Below, one piece after another: positions 37,447-49,218 of a stretch of DNA of 64,000 nucleotides. The stretch covers positions 54,217,377 through 54,281,376 of the forward strand of contig NC_063452.1 of NCBI RefSeq assembly GCF_020379485.1, given 5' to 3'. Within the stretch, counting starts at the first letter, position 1. The number at the start of each line of letters is the position of its first letter. Position numbers and translations under genes: made by a program. The notes beneath the pieces are model-generated. The model worked only from the letters and a program-made list of their open reading frames with translations, did not search any database and had not been told where the DNA came from. Source of the stretch: Brassica napus. Taxonomy: Eukaryota; Streptophyta; Magnoliopsida; Brassicales; Brassicaceae.

Positions 37447-37908
37447 TGTTGGAGTTATAATTAGAACAAACTTGTCTTATCGATCTCGTTGAAGTTGTGC
37501 ACATCGCTTGAAACTTGGAGATTTATACTCGGAGTTAAGTTTTTTACTTTGGGAGGCGATGAGGTCGATTGAATATTTCAGAGTGGGAGGAGTGGATTAC
37601 TCTTGTTAAAGCGCTGATTAAATTTCTGAAACGTTACAGTCACTTGATCGACGACAGCTTTTCTGAAAAAATCTGAGAAACAAAGCTCATAGCTAAGGAG
37701 AAGATTAAACCCTCTCTTTCATTGGGCCTGCAGAGAATTTTATGTATAAGCCCAGAAAAGCAAAGAAAAGGTCCAGTTCAGATCAAGACACAAAATCACC
37801 CGAATGTAGCAAAATTCTCCAGTGCCACGTGTCCTAAAATGCTCACCCTTCCATGCTGACGTGGCTCCATGAGCAGAAAGACAAGTATATTTTATTGTAA
37901 TAGATAGA

Positions 37909-39060
37909 CTAGGGGTTGGTCCGCCCTACAGACCGGTAAATTTACAATAAAATAATTTTATATTAAAATATTTTTAATTTTATAAAATATTTGAAAATTA
38001 TTCTAAATTGAATATAATAAATATAGTTTGGTTTCTAATTAAACCATATATAATTTGACTTTTTCATAATTTTTACATCTTTGAATTTTTTATTTGAAAT
38101 CGACTATATTTTATGACATTGTACTACTTTATTTTTAGTATTCATTTCAGTTATTAATTGTTAATAGAAATACGTTCACATTTTTGCATCTAAATGTGTA
38201 GTATTTTAATATTTTTTAATTTTTTGTTATAGTTATATGTTTGATTGTGATATATCTTAATGTATTCTAGTCATGATTATAAATGTGTCTCTAACAATGT
38301 TTATTTTCAAAAATTTCCTTAAAAAAACTAAAATCAAATTGTCTTTGGCAATCTAGCATGTTAAATTTTTATAACACGTTATCTATAATTTTTATTGATA
38401 TTTTTACATAAATTGTTTTTTGAAGTTTGACTTAGAGTTTCTATATATATATTAGCTCTAAGTGGTGATAAAGGCTTAAAAACTTTATAAGATATCCTAA
38501 TATACATTTTACTACATAGATTTAAGAGTATTTAATTTTTATTATTTATTATTTTATATATGTTTTGGATATATTTTTTAATTTTTGCTTCTAAACTATT
38601 TTGGATTGATTAAAACAGATTAAGAAAACTAAATTTTGATTTAATCTGATCAATATTTTGTTTGGGTGTAGAATATTAAAGTTTGGTTTTCTATTGAAAT
38701 GGTTAAGCTTATCTTGATATTTATGGCCTAATTATAACCATTTAACTATTAATATTGTATTTTGATATACTTACAATTTTCAATAGATCTACTGAAGGCC
38801 AAACAATTTAAAATATTTTGAAATCTTGTGGACCTATTATTCATAAATAAATTTAAATTATACTGAATAATTTTTAATTAATTTTTATACTAAACCTAAG
38901 TGTATTACTCATGAATGAGATGAAAAATAAAATTTTATATATAATTGGATTAATATATTTTAGTTTTTAAAAGTATTTAATATTTTCTCTTTTGATAAGA
39001 TTTTATCCTTTTTGTAGGGGTCGTATTGTGAATGGATTTTTTTTGTTTCATTTAGAATAA
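37909..39060 (-). mobile_element. Second Helitron, 3' end and AT-rich body
   Basis: On the minus strand the sequence ends in a short stem (GGTC, loop, GACC, near 37918-37935 on the plus strand) followed by CTAG at 37909-37912, the Helitron 3' signature. The following kilobase is AT-rich and without exons. The 5' end was not found, so the right limit is arbitrary. Confidence 0.5.
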
Positions 39061-41003
39061 AGTTAAATGTCGAATGTGCGCTCATCTCGAAGACATGCTC
39101 TTCATGGATAAAAAAATGGCTTCATAATGATTTAGTGAAGGCAATAGCTCTCAAAGCTTTCATCTTTTGAAAGATTACCTATGTTTTTGTTACTTGAATT
39201 CCTCAAAGCAGACGTCAATTTAATATAGCATCTTTGTAGAATGAAATCTGTGTTTTTATCGGACACTTTTTCGGAGCCATTAGAGTTGTCGCTGTTTTCT
39301 TTCTAATTAAATGGTTTGATGCTTTGTACATAGCTTCCATGAGGGACCGAGTCATCACAGTTCGAATAAAGAAGCTTTTGGTAAATAATTAAAGGATTTA
39401 ATAACACCAAAAGAGTAAAGATCTTTACATAACTAAACAAATATAGTCATATGTAAAGAGCTCATGCATATAAGGTAAAAGCCAAAAAAAACACAAACAA
39501 AGAGGCAGCAGATAAAACTGTGATGTTTAATAAAACTATCCGGTATGATGTCTTCCAAGGTAGATCACCTCGTAAAATTACACAACCTAAAGATCTTTTC
39601 GGTGCCGGTACCACCACTGGTGGTCCACCAGGCATTCTCAGAGCTGGAGAAGCTTCATGAAGAAATCAACAGTATTGTAATATGTCCCCCAGCTGCAGTG
39701 TTACTTTCTTACTTCCCTCTCGCATTTTTTCCAATGACTCCATTGCCGCGTCTGTCACCTCCACTCTCAGACTTAGATAGTGATCTAATTCATGCACATG
39801 TTCAATATGTCTATAACAATGGACCAAAGTAAATTAGACCTTGGAGCAAGCATATATTACTAACAGAAGGGAAGAAACTACCACCGTATCAATCACAGAC
39901 TTGTCCATCCTTCAAGAAGATTGCATGACCATGGAAATATTAGAACCACACTCAGAAAAGGGGAGATGGTTATTGCATATTTTTGTTAACAGATGCCTCC
40001 GATGGATACAATAGAAGACTCAATGAGATGAAGGTTACCTTGATCATGAGCAATCATGTGAGGATGGTAACCGTTAGCTCAGTGATCAGCTAGGGGTGTT
40101 AAGATAAATTGGAATTACATAAGATATTTAACAGTACTGCATTATAAATATGAAGACAATCTGTATATATTTTTAAAATTGATTGGTGTACATAATTATA
40201 ACACCCCAACGTTTAATCCATTAAGGCGAGAAACCTGTATCAGCATCTCGCTTGGATTCGTAACACCCCAACGTCTCTTTCTATATGCGTGACAAACATG
40301 CTCACATGAATTGCAGAAGACGTGCACTTCCTGCAAAGGTCACATGAAAGCTAGGAAAGCAAAATTGAAAAAAAACTTCAACTACTCGGAAATAATAAGT
40401 TATGTTTCATACATAGGAAAAAAAATTCACACTGGAAGGAAAGTTATGTTTATTGTAAGCAAGGAAGATTCACTATATTGATGCAGTTATCTATAGTTTA
40501 TGTTCAAGAAAAGAGTAGAAACCTGAGCTTTGGAGTAAGGTACGGCAAACATTTGCTTTACAATGTAAACTGCCGCAAAGAAGTTTACCTTATTCTCGTA
40601 TTCCACTAACCCAAGACAGAAAGTGCTTCACTTTTCTTGTTAAGGTTCATAGCAATAACATTAGCCTCCTTTGATACTAAATTTAAAATGATGAGTTACC
40701 CATTTTTCCTCCACTTTTGGGAGATGAAGAATGCGAATCACCTTTTCTTGAGCACGTCATGAAATCTAGGAGGAAAAAAACACATTAATCAGACATACAT
40801 AATCACAAAGCTGATTTAGACACACTAAAATGGTAAACGTTTGTCCTTCCATAACCAAGTCTTCCATGATCTTCTCTACCAAACTGATCAAAATCATAAT
40901 CATTAGAAATGGCTCTTTTCTTTTGAAGTAAATCTAAAAATGAGTTTCTTGGGTTTCAAAGGACTAACCTAAAAATTCTGCCATCTGTTGTCAAAGCAAC
41001 GAA
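39061..41003. other. Unassigned region with possible gene fragments
   Basis: Higher GC islands near 39560-39790 and 40210-40330 look exon-like. On the minus strand about 39680-39790 reads VEVTDAAMESLEKMREGSKK and then VTLQLGDILQYC before a stop; I do not recognise it. On the plus strand a 95-aa frame (39545-39832) is open but without family resemblance. The phrase TAACACCCCAACGT occurs at 40200 and 40261. No transposon ends could be placed. Confidence 0.3.
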
Positions 41004-42312
41004 ATGTGTTCCTCCACAAGAATCTTTAGATGAATCTTTTGATGATGCATTTGATGAGCTCTTTGATCAACATTTTGATCAAGCCTTTAAGAATTTAACC
41101 ATTCATAGTGATCAAGAAGAACGAAGAAAGAAAAGAAAACGAGCGTATATCGAAAGAAATCGTGAGGAATGCCACATCCGTTTATGGAATGATTATCTCA
41201 GTGATACTCCAACGTATCCTGAAAATTTCTTCCGTCGACGTTTTAGAATGAACAAGCCATTGTTTATGCGCATTGTTGATCGTCTTTCCAACAAAGTTCA
41301 ATACTTTAAGGAAAAGCAAGATGGTTTCGGAAGGATTAGTCTCTCTCTCCTTCAAAAGTGTACTGCAGCCATTAGTGTGTTGCCATATGGTTCTGCGGCT
41401 GATGCGGTCGACGAATACCTCTGGCTCGGTGAAACAACAACTCGGTTATGCGTGGAAAATTTCGTGGAAGGAATTATATATTTGTTTGGCGATGAGTACC
41501 TAAGAAGACCAACACCAGCTGATCTTCAACGTCTACTTGATGTTGGAGAGTATCGTGGATTTCCCGGAATGATAGGAAGCATCGATTGTATGCATTGGGA
41601 GTGGAAGAATTGTCCCACCGCTTGGAAAGGGTAATATTCTCGTGGTTCGGGTAAACCAACAATCGTTTTAGAGGCAGTTGCTTCATACGATCTCTGGATA
41701 TGACACTTGTTTTTTGGACTGCCAGGTACCTTAAACGATATCAATGTTCTTGATCGCTCACCTGTTTTTGATGACATAATAAAGGGTCATACTCCGGAAG
41801 TCACTTACTATGTCAATGGAAGAGAGTATCATTTGACTTACTATCTCACCGATGGTATTTATCCGAAATAGGCAACTTTTATCCAATCTATTCAACCACC
41901 ACAAGGGCCGCATGCAGTTTTATTTGCTCAACGTCAAGAAGCTGTCCGAAAGGATGTCGAGCGTGCTTTTGGAGTCTTGCAAGCTCGCTTTGCCATTGTT
42001 AAAAATCCGGCACTTTTTGGGGATAAAGTCAAAATAGGGAAGATTATGCGAGCATGTATCATACTCCATACTATGATAGTAGAAGACGAACGAGATGGAT
42101 ACACTCAGTTTGATCCTTCGGAGTTCCAGCAAGCAGAAGACAACGGAAGTTCACATGTCGATCTCGATTTCTCCACAGATATGCCTACAAATATCTCCAA
42201 TATGATGGGTGTTCGAACTAGAATTCATGATAGACAGATGCATCAACAACTGAAAGATGATTTAGTTGAACATGTATAGTTTAAATTTGGCAGTGATGAA
42301 GACAACAACTGA
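41004..42312 (+). pseudogene. PIF/Harbinger transposase (DDE_Tnp_4 type), copy A, dead
   Basis: A plus-strand transposase of the plant PIF/Harbinger family: ESLDESFDDAFDELFDQHFD, FRRRFRMNKPLFMRIVDRLS, then the first catalytic Asp in GSIDCMHWEWKNCP, the second in NDINVLDRSPVF and the Glu in DVERAFGVL. A 2-bp deletion after the ATG shifts the start, and in-frame stops lie at 41632-41634 (TAA), 41701-41703 (TGA), 41869-41871 (TAG) and 42277-42279 (TAG). In copy B the first, third and fourth positions are CAA, TGG and TGG, so those three changes are C:G to T:A. The second stop is shared with copy B. The protein would excise and integrate Harbinger elements. Confidence 0.9.
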
Positions 42313-42609
42313 GCTCGGACGCTTCTTTCAAATATTCTCGTTTGTTAAACTAATCTTTGTTTTTATGTTTTAATTTTAAAATCTATGTCTACAATGTAAT
42401 ATTTAATTATGTTTTATGTAAGAAAAAAAATTTTAATTTCAATAAAAAAGTTTAATATTTGTTTTTTAAGAAACCTAAAATAAGAAACTTGCAATGGAGG
42501 GGGAAATAATCTCAAGGTTCTTAATCAACCCTCTTACCAAAATTAACTCTTTAAATACTATTAAAAATAAATTAAGAGAACCATTAGGGTATTTAGGATA
42601 AAGATGGTC
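41004..42609 (+). mobile_element. PIF/Harbinger element copy A, left-truncated
   Basis: The right end GGATAAAGATGGTC (42596-42609) is the inverse of the GAGCATCTTTATCC terminus of the other copies and is followed by TTA (42610-42612), the usual 3-bp target. The homologous host site in copy 1 of the duplication (9843-9845) also has TTA. The left end and ORF1 are missing; homology begins around the transposase start codon. Confidence 0.75.
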
Positions 42610-42967
42610 TTAATAAGTTGTGATTGTTCTTTTCCATACAATTGTTTATCTGATCCGTTTGATTTTGTTTTAATATATTAAGGTTAACATGGCCATTATT
42701 AATTTGTTCACAGTGATTGTAAATCATACGCAGAGATATCAATGAGAAGAGCGTCAACAAAGTAATTAAGCTTCTGTAAGCCAAAGAAAGCAAAAAAATG
42801 TTGAACGACGTCGTTGAAGTGGAGATGGTCTCATGTAGTACATATACAAAGCTGTGCTTTGCTGCAGTACAACACAAGAACACCGATGTTTAGTACTTGC
42901 AGAAACTTGGATTAAATAATAAAGAATACAGAAACTTGGATTAAACAATGTGTTCTTTATTACATTA

Positions 42968-43090
42968 GGCTATGATTATTGGGAGTCCTTGCTTTTGAGT
43001 CCTTAATATACATATATTTGTATGTATATATTATATATGCGTATATAATTAATAAGGATTTTACGGAAACCCAAACCGAAAGTTTTTTAA
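42968..43090. mobile_element. Small Harbinger-like insertion specific to copy 2
   Basis: 123 bp starting GGCTATGATTATTGGGAGTC, bracketed by TTA on both sides (42965-42967 and 43091-43093), absent from the matching place near 10198 in copy 1. The terminal inverted repeat is weak, so it may be a degenerate or internally deleted MITE. Confidence 0.5.
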
Positions 43091-44104
43091 TTAAGCACGT
43101 GGAAACTATTTTAAACTTTAGCTAATGATAGTTTACAATTTATTACAAATCAGCAACGTCAAAAATACGATTTAGCACCGCTCGTTAGTCGTACACAGTC
43201 GTACAAACACAGGCATTGTACTGCTTTCAGACAATGTCTTATAAATTACATGTGTAGTTCCATGAGGATAAAACAGAGCAAGAAATTATTTTTCCCTGGA
43301 TTTGAATGAACATCATTGAGTGCAGCGTTGATGTGATTTACTTTTTTCATTGTTGAATGGATTAAAGCAATTTACATCAATGTTGGCTCAATTATGCTTT
43401 TCTGATTTTCAGGATCATAGAAAACAACATTCACATTTTTTTTTATCATTTTCCTCCCGATTCAAATCTCTTGTTCTTTTTTGAGTCTTACAACAAACTT
43501 TCACCATACAAAATAACTTAGAAAAAGCACCGAAAAGGATTCAAAATGCGAGGTTGGTCTCTTTAATGAATTGTGAACAGTTTCTTTTATTAAATAATAG
43601 TGACAGTTTTAACATGTATTTTTAAAAATGAAAAATCATAGCTTTTTCATACTATATGCTAAGAGTGACATTAAAATAATTATATTCTCAAAATATTGTC
43701 ACTGTTTTTAAATCGAAAGTGAACAACTTTATTAATAAGATTAAATTAACGTCGCACTAACGTTCAAAAAAAAAAGATTAACGTCGCATATTCGAATCTC
43801 TATTGGGTGCATTTTCTTAAGTTGTTTTGTATGTTGAAGGTGTGTTGTTAGAATCGAAAATATAAATTCTAAATGTTCTAAGACATCCATGAATCATGGC
43901 GGTAAAGTAACGTTATTCAACCTTTAACACATGATATCTGATGTGTAGTTACAAAAAAAAAATGATATCTGATGTGTCTTTCAAAGAAAAATATAAACCA
44001 TATAAATCCAAAATTTAAGTTTCGTTCGTATACAACCTTGTTGATTTTTTTATCTCTACGAATCACATAACAACGTTTATAACTTCATCGATATATATAT
44101 ATAA

Positions 44105-44335
44105 ATATTTGAAAATTTTAACAAAAAAAATTGTAGAAATTAACAACGTCATATGTGTAGGAACTAGGAAGTAGTAAGTTCCAAATACACTTGTTTTACT
44201 TCGTAAAGTTTTCACATTATATATTTGAAAATTTTTAACAAAAAAATTGTAGAAACAACGTCATATGTGTAGGAACTAGGAAGTAGTAAGTTCCAATACA
44301 CTTGTTTTACTTTGTAAAGTTTTCACATTTCATTG
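44105..44335. repeat. Tandem duplication, two units of 116 bp, copy 2 only
   Basis: ATATTTGAAAATTTTAACA through GTAAAGTTTTCACATT occurs twice in a row; copy 1 has the corresponding segment once near 11221-11290. Confidence 0.85.
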
Positions 44336-44410
44336 TTTGTTCTACCACAAAAAAAATTGCAGCTTATATTAAGTTGTAGTATTTCAAAACTACTACATTA
44401 TTATTATTAC

Positions 44411-44730
44411 AAGTATCGTATATATTATGGATGTTTTTATATATATTAAATTTAAAAATAATTAATATATAAAAATATATAAATCTATTTTGGATATCCA
44501 AAATACTTTGCTTTGGATCGGATTATATTTCAGTTTTTCAAATACCAAAATTTTGAATAATTCGGATATTTAATCAATTTCGGTTCGAATTTGATACTAT
44601 TTATTCGGATTGGGATCGATTCAGTTCTTTGAATTTGATTTTTTTACCTAATTCTAAATAGTGACATAAAAAATTAATAGCATAAAAATACATCCGCACA
44701 GGGAGATCAAAATTTAGTTATCATTATTAG
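44411..44730. mobile_element. Insertion of about 320 bp specific to copy 2
   Basis: Copy 1 runs directly from ATTATTATTAC into AATCTCACAC (near 11350-11375), while copy 2 has 320 bp of AT-rich sequence with TCGGATAT and GGTTCG motifs between them. ATTATTA occurs at both edges and may include the target duplication. Superfamily uncertain. Confidence 0.55.
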
Positions 44731-45678
44731 AATCTCACACATAAGGTGGATCAATCATCTATTTTCCAACATTTAAGACGACCTCGATTTGAAAATTTGG
44801 CAAAATCGTAGTGGAAGAATGTCGCTTTCAATCCTGAGTATTCATAAATCATCAAACTCTAGAATGTACCCCAAACATTATAAAGTAGTGGTGAGAATTG
44901 TAAGTACAAATATGTCGGTATCTTTTTTCTTTATCACAAACAAACTTGAAAATAAAAGATATCACTTTGGCATTATTATAGTAATCGATTTCTATCAAAA
45001 TTTCAAAATTACTCTTTTCTATAATCAAAACAATGCAACGTTCATAAAGCAATCGCAAAAGTTGTTGTAATTTCTTAACCAAAAGAGGTGAAAAAAATTC
45101 CGGAAAATATTACGTAGATAATACACTCCCACTTGTCAAAAAATGACAAGAAGAACCACTAGTTGTCTGAGTCAATGTACATACATTAGGCACCGCAATA
45201 GCATGTTTATCCGGGGTACTTGATAAGATTTTAGTACGTGAACCTCCATAAAACCTTTAAAAGATCAATTACAAAAACTACTAATTAAAAACCGATTTTA
45301 ATGAGTTTTTTACACTGTTTGCAGGTCTTTCTGATCCGTGGCGATCCGCGATTGATTTGTTTTTTAATTTTCTAATATATTCATTTTAGGAGTTTAACTC
45401 ATGCATCCATTCAACCACAAAACTTTCTACTGCATCAAATTTTTATTATCTACATCTCATTTTCTAAAGGGAATTTTTCGAATACAAGCAGAATACACAC
45501 GCAGAGACACTTGATTTCATCTACATATATAGACACTCTGATAAGACTTGAAAGATCTTCGGCAAAAGTTTCACTAGTACACATACTTTAACATCTCACA
45601 TGAGAGACTAAACCTTACATGGATGTTCCATATCTCAAGCTGGTCATAAGTTTTAAGGAAACTTTTAGGTTGATCGAT

Positions 45679-46050
45679 CTACCTAGCCCCAAAGGGGAAC
45701 CACATCTCATGGATGTCTGACTGGTACGAGACCATGAGCAAGATGATCACGAGCACGGCTGCTACTCCCCAAGGAGAAGAACCAGCACGGTGGATGGAGT
45801 CCTGTTCAGGCCATGGGACGTAGAAGGAAAGGCCGCCTGAGAAGATGTGGACGAGGAGGAGGAGGAAGAGAGGGGAGAGCATGAAGACGAGCTTGAGCTG
45901 GTTCATGGTGTCTTCGAGGACGGACTCGTAGTTCAAGTACAATGTGAGAGACAATACAAAGAAGACAACCATGAAGAAAAAACAGACATGTGGGTCTGGG
46001 AGAGAAAGGTAGTCTAGGTACGATGAACCGTAGTATGGTGATCTCTCCAT
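45679..46050 (-). CDS. Small three-helix membrane protein, duplicate copy
   Basis: An intact 123-aa single-exon gene, the duplicate of 12406-12777. The start MERSPYYGSSYLDYLSLPDP and the loop YVPWPEQDSIHRAGSSPWG are unchanged. Differences are confined to membrane stretches and conservative (TWYL to TLYL, LLLH to LLVH, GVATVLVIILF to GVAAVLVIILL). That pattern suggests the protein is still constrained in this copy or that the duplication is recent. The TATA box and the microsatellite in the leader are also present; the GT run is slightly longer. Function unknown; resembles Arabidopsis At5g19875 from memory. Confidence 0.82.
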   Translation of the reverse strand: MERSPYYGSSYLDYLSLPDPHVCFFFMVVFFVLSLTLYLNYESVLEDTMNQLKLVFMLSPLFLLLLVHIFSGGLSFYVPWPEQDSIHRAGSSPWGVAAVLVIILLMVSYQSDIHEMWFPFGAR

Positions 46051-46161
46051 GTATTTCTTCTTCTTCTTGATCTTCTCTGGTTTTGGTAAAGGTCTAAAGT
46101 TCTTAGAATGTGTAAGTGAAGTCTAGATGTCTCTCTATGAGTGTGTGTGTGTGTAGCAGTG

Positions 46162-46169
46162 TATTTATA
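46162..46169 (-). promoter_or_regulatory. TATA box of the duplicate membrane protein gene
   Basis: TATAAATA on the minus strand, 112 bp upstream of the start codon, matching 12886-12893. Confidence 0.6.
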
Positions 46170-46293
46170 CCAAGAAGTATATTATCTCTAGAGAGTAGAA
46201 AAAAGTAATTTTCATTGATTTATTAGATTGAAATATTGTAGGGCTTTTGGGGGATTTGAAGTGGTCGGTTCAGACCACGTGGATATTGTCATA

Positions 46294-46376
46294 TGGTTCT
46301 GTATTAAAACATCAAATTATTTCCTTTTAAATTTGGGGTTCTGTATTAAAACATCAAATTATTTCCTTTTAAATTT
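46294..46376. repeat. Tandem duplication of about 42 bp, copy 2 only
   Basis: GGTTCTGTATTAAAACATCA through CCTTTTAAATTT is present twice in a row; copy 1 (13014-13053) has it once. Confidence 0.85.
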
Positions 46377-46428
46377 AAAGCCAAATAAAGATAAACTAAA
46401 GAGGTATCTTCACTATTTTTTTATATGT

Positions 46429-46430
46429 AT
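46429..46430. other. Empty site of the 13106-19073 Helitron
   Basis: TTTATATGTA (left) and T (right) are contiguous here, whereas in copy 1 the same A (13105) and T (19074) are separated by the Helitron. The flanking sequence is homologous on both sides (AAAGAGGTATCTTCACTATT upstream, ATTATCCAAAAACCTTGAAT downstream), with a small indel just after the T. Confidence 0.88.
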
Positions 46431-46643
46431 TTGACATTATCCAAAAACCTTGAATAATTGTTTTGATCATAAGCTGTGAATTTTATTGAATATTGTTTCT
46501 GATAATACCGGGGGGGGTTCCGTGGTCCCATCAGCTAAATCAGGAGATCACGTCAGGATTTTTTGATTTTTAATTGAAGTCTATTTCTGGGTGTCATGAT
46601 GCATCAATTCTTTCGTGGACGGAGTCATGGAGGTCGGTTAATA

Positions 46644-46911
46644 GGATCCGATTAGTAACGACTGTAGGTTTAAAAAAATTGATGTAAAAAAATTTGTTTA
46701 CTTTGGCTTTAGATTTTATTGTTTTAAAATTTTAAAGAAAGCTCCAAAAAATTGCTCTGAATTTTTGGTTCTGTAGAGCACTTGTACAGTTGTAGATTAT
46801 TTCAAGAGCTGTGATTTTGAAATTTTTATTAAAACTTGATTGCTGTGAATTTAGTGCTGTAGAAATAAATGGGACTGCAGACAGCACCTACATACACTAC
46901 CAATCACACCC
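46644..46911. mobile_element. MITE of 268 bp specific to copy 2
   Basis: Ends GGATCCGATTAGTAACGACT and, inverted, GGGTGTGATTGGTAGTGTAT are imperfect inverted repeats. ATA flanks both sides (46641-46643, 46912-46914), and copy 1 has a single ATA in GGTTAATAATGTCGG near 19290, an exact empty site. The 3-bp duplication favours Harbinger-like mobilisation, though the ends do not match the other Harbinger MITEs here. Confidence 0.75.
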
Positions 46912-47093
46912 ATAATGTCGGCAGTAGATTCATCAAATTAATTTATTACTATTGAAAAGAAAATGTGCCGTTCATTTCTACAATCTCATCGGTGTCTTTT
47001 ATTTGTGTTTCCTGAAAAGCCCAATTGGAGTCTACTAGAAATGAGACGCCCAAATAGAAAAGGCCGAAGAATATTGATGACAGACGTAAGCTT

Positions 47094-47288
47094 GAGCATG
47101 ATTACTGGGGTTTTTAGGGATGAGTTTTTAGCAAAATACAAGAACCCGTCTCTAAGCTTTTAACTAAAAAAAGTTAAGAACCAGTTCTTAAATAAAACTT
47201 TTAAGAGCCGTCGTAGTTAAAAGTTAAGAGACGGGTTCTTATATTTCGGTAAGAACTCCACCCTGAGAACTCTTCAATAATCATGCTC
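47094..47288. mobile_element. Harbinger-type MITE of 195 bp specific to copy 2
   Basis: Inverted ends GAGCATGATTACTG and CAATAATCATGCTC. Copy 1 lacks it (near 19468-19490) but differs by about 20 bp at that point, so the target duplication cannot be read cleanly. Its ends match those of the gene-capturing element at 20079-21631. Confidence 0.75.
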
Positions 47289-47487
47289 TTGCAAGTTACT
47301 TGAGGTTTCGATTTTAGACAAATATTCAAATCGAATCGTGACTTCTCACTTGCCTTACATGTCTACACACAAATTACCCTCATTCTTGAAATGAAATCAA
47401 GATTTTTGCTCATTCAACTGTTACACTCATCTTAGCAACATTATATTTATTGCCACCTTCCATATTCTTAACATTCAAAGCTTGAGC

Positions 47488-47989
47488 ATGGAAACACTGC
47501 TGGGCAACATCGTACAGGGAATTTTTTTTTTTTTTTTTGCATTTGGTCAGTGGCACCTCTTTAACTATTTTCTCTGCATCCAAAATCATACATATCATGT
47601 ACATGTTTCCTCTTTCAAAACCAAGATATTTAGTGTCTCTCTTGATCATTATAATCTCCTACTATGCTTTTCATTTCTTTGGGACTCAAGAATCCCCAAC
47701 CTTTTAACACTCCTGCATCTCCCTCACTTTCAATAATGTATATGTAGTTTTTGGCATAATATTTAACAAAAGAAGACCAATGGAACATAGGGACCTCAAC
47801 AACTTAATTGCACTTGCCGTCGCGCAACAACTCTTTCTCTTCCAGTTCCGCACGTCCGACCACATGGGCGTTGAGGGCCGCTACCATTTGATGCTACGAC
47901 TCATGGTTTTTGTCTCTTTGATCACAACACTCTTGGGAATTTTTACCACTGGTATTACTTTATTACCGAAAAAACAGAGACCGCTCTAA
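47488..47989 (+). pseudogene. DUF716 (TMEM45-like) pseudogene c
   Basis: The duplicate of pseudogene a without the transposon. From the ATG at 47488: METLLGNIVQG, a poly-T encoded Phe run, QWHLFN, then a degraded middle, and MEHRDLNNLIALAVAQQLFL followed by QFRTSDHMGVEGRYHLMLRL and FVSLITTLLGIF before the stop at 47989. The second block is a clean open frame of 69 codons, but the long DUF716 N-terminal half is frameshifted and stopped. It shows the uninterrupted form of the site hit by the element at 20079. Confidence 0.65.
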
Positions 47990-48101
47990 AAACAGTGCAT
48001 AGTTCGAAACAATATAAAACAATAACAAATCCAAAAGACATCATATAGAAAAACATACTGATATCACTCCATCCAAAAGTAATTGTTTTCTTTATCCCTC
48101 A

Positions 48102-49218
48102 TCACCGTCTCATGTACGCCATCATTCTCTCGTGTGTTGCAGTAGCGTAAGAAAGTAGTGAAGTCATATCTATCATCTCAGCTTGAGGAGGACGAGGCAC
48201 CGGTTCCATCCACCGTGGGACCACGAATGGGCAAAACGAGATACAAACTCTAAAGTTCAAGTGTAAATTTAATGATGATCTTGGATGCCATATTTCATCC
48301 ACGCTCTTCTTACATACAAAATGGTCAATGAGACAATCTTGATGACCATCATTAGATGCATTCCTAAGGATTGTGTAGTTTCGTTTCCGCAGGTTACATG
48401 ACACCCAATGATAATCCCGTTGACTCCATAGATAAACAATACCAATATCAAACGGATTCATTGCCAACGGTGCATAGTTACTGATAATCGGGAAGCCTAC
48501 TTCCCACAAAAGATGCCAAGTGTCGTCATCATTGTTCAGCCTCCAAATCTTCAAAACAGTTTCTTTGTATCGAGCTAATGATCTGAGATACATGACAAAG
48601 CCTCCTGATATAGTCAAGGTTCGTTAGTAGTCCTTGTTGTAATCCGGATAGTCTGGTAATTGGACAACCCGGAATTGATCGGATTCAGAATAGAAATCAA
48701 GAGCTACGACTACTCCAGGTTCACTCATAGAACTATAGTAGATTGTACCATTCAGGTTGATATCACACATGCTGCTGATGCAATAAGGATAGTAGTCTAC
48801 TTTGGAAGTCCAGATCCCTGTCTCCGAGGAATACAGAAACACACTCAAATGATTATTTGTGGATTGGACAGTATCTAACCTAACCACTTTAAAGCTTATA
48901 ACGACACCGTCCTCGTCCAAACGAGTCACCAAACAAGCCACACTAGAATTAGCACCTTTCGGATCAGATGGAGGTGGAGGGATTTCGACCCACTGCTGTG
49001 AAACTGGATTGCCCACGTAGCAGTAAGCATTATCAGAGTCGTTTCTAAGCAAAACCAGTCCACTGGAAGAAGTCACATAGTCAATATCACTGATATGATA
49101 GCGTTTGAAAGAAGGTGGGATGAGTGAAGCTGGAGATTTTGGAAGATCCCATGTTTTGCATCCATGAAACCCTATGAGCTCGTATGGTCCGTACAAGAGC
49201 GACCATGATGAAGAGGAG
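48102..49218 (-). pseudogene. F-box associated-type protein, truncated pseudogene, copy 2
   Basis: Nearly identical to 21824-22980: the same N-terminal truncation at the MITE (49219), the same TAA after NKDY (48624-48626), and the C-terminal part RTLTISGGFVMYL to ATHERMMAYMRR. The last dozen residues differ from copy 1 because of a small indel near 48105-48115. The upstream 190-residue part is identical in both copies, including synonymous positions as far as I can compare, which points to very recent duplication or gene conversion of this part. Not expected to be functional. Confidence 0.85.

Larger units (their letters stand above)
36180..37908 (-). mobile_element. Helitron (5' part) carrying RPA-like and PEAMT fragments
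   Basis: On the minus strand the sequence from 37908 begins TCTATCTATTACAATAAAAT, a Brassicaceae-type Helitron 5' end, preceded by the CTAG of another Helitron. Downstream lie RPA-like exons in the same orientation, as in the Helitron at 13106-19073, then the PEAMT exons. I could not find the 3' end; it may lie beyond the CACTA insertion, so the left limit given is only the last recognised captured exon. Confidence 0.55.
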
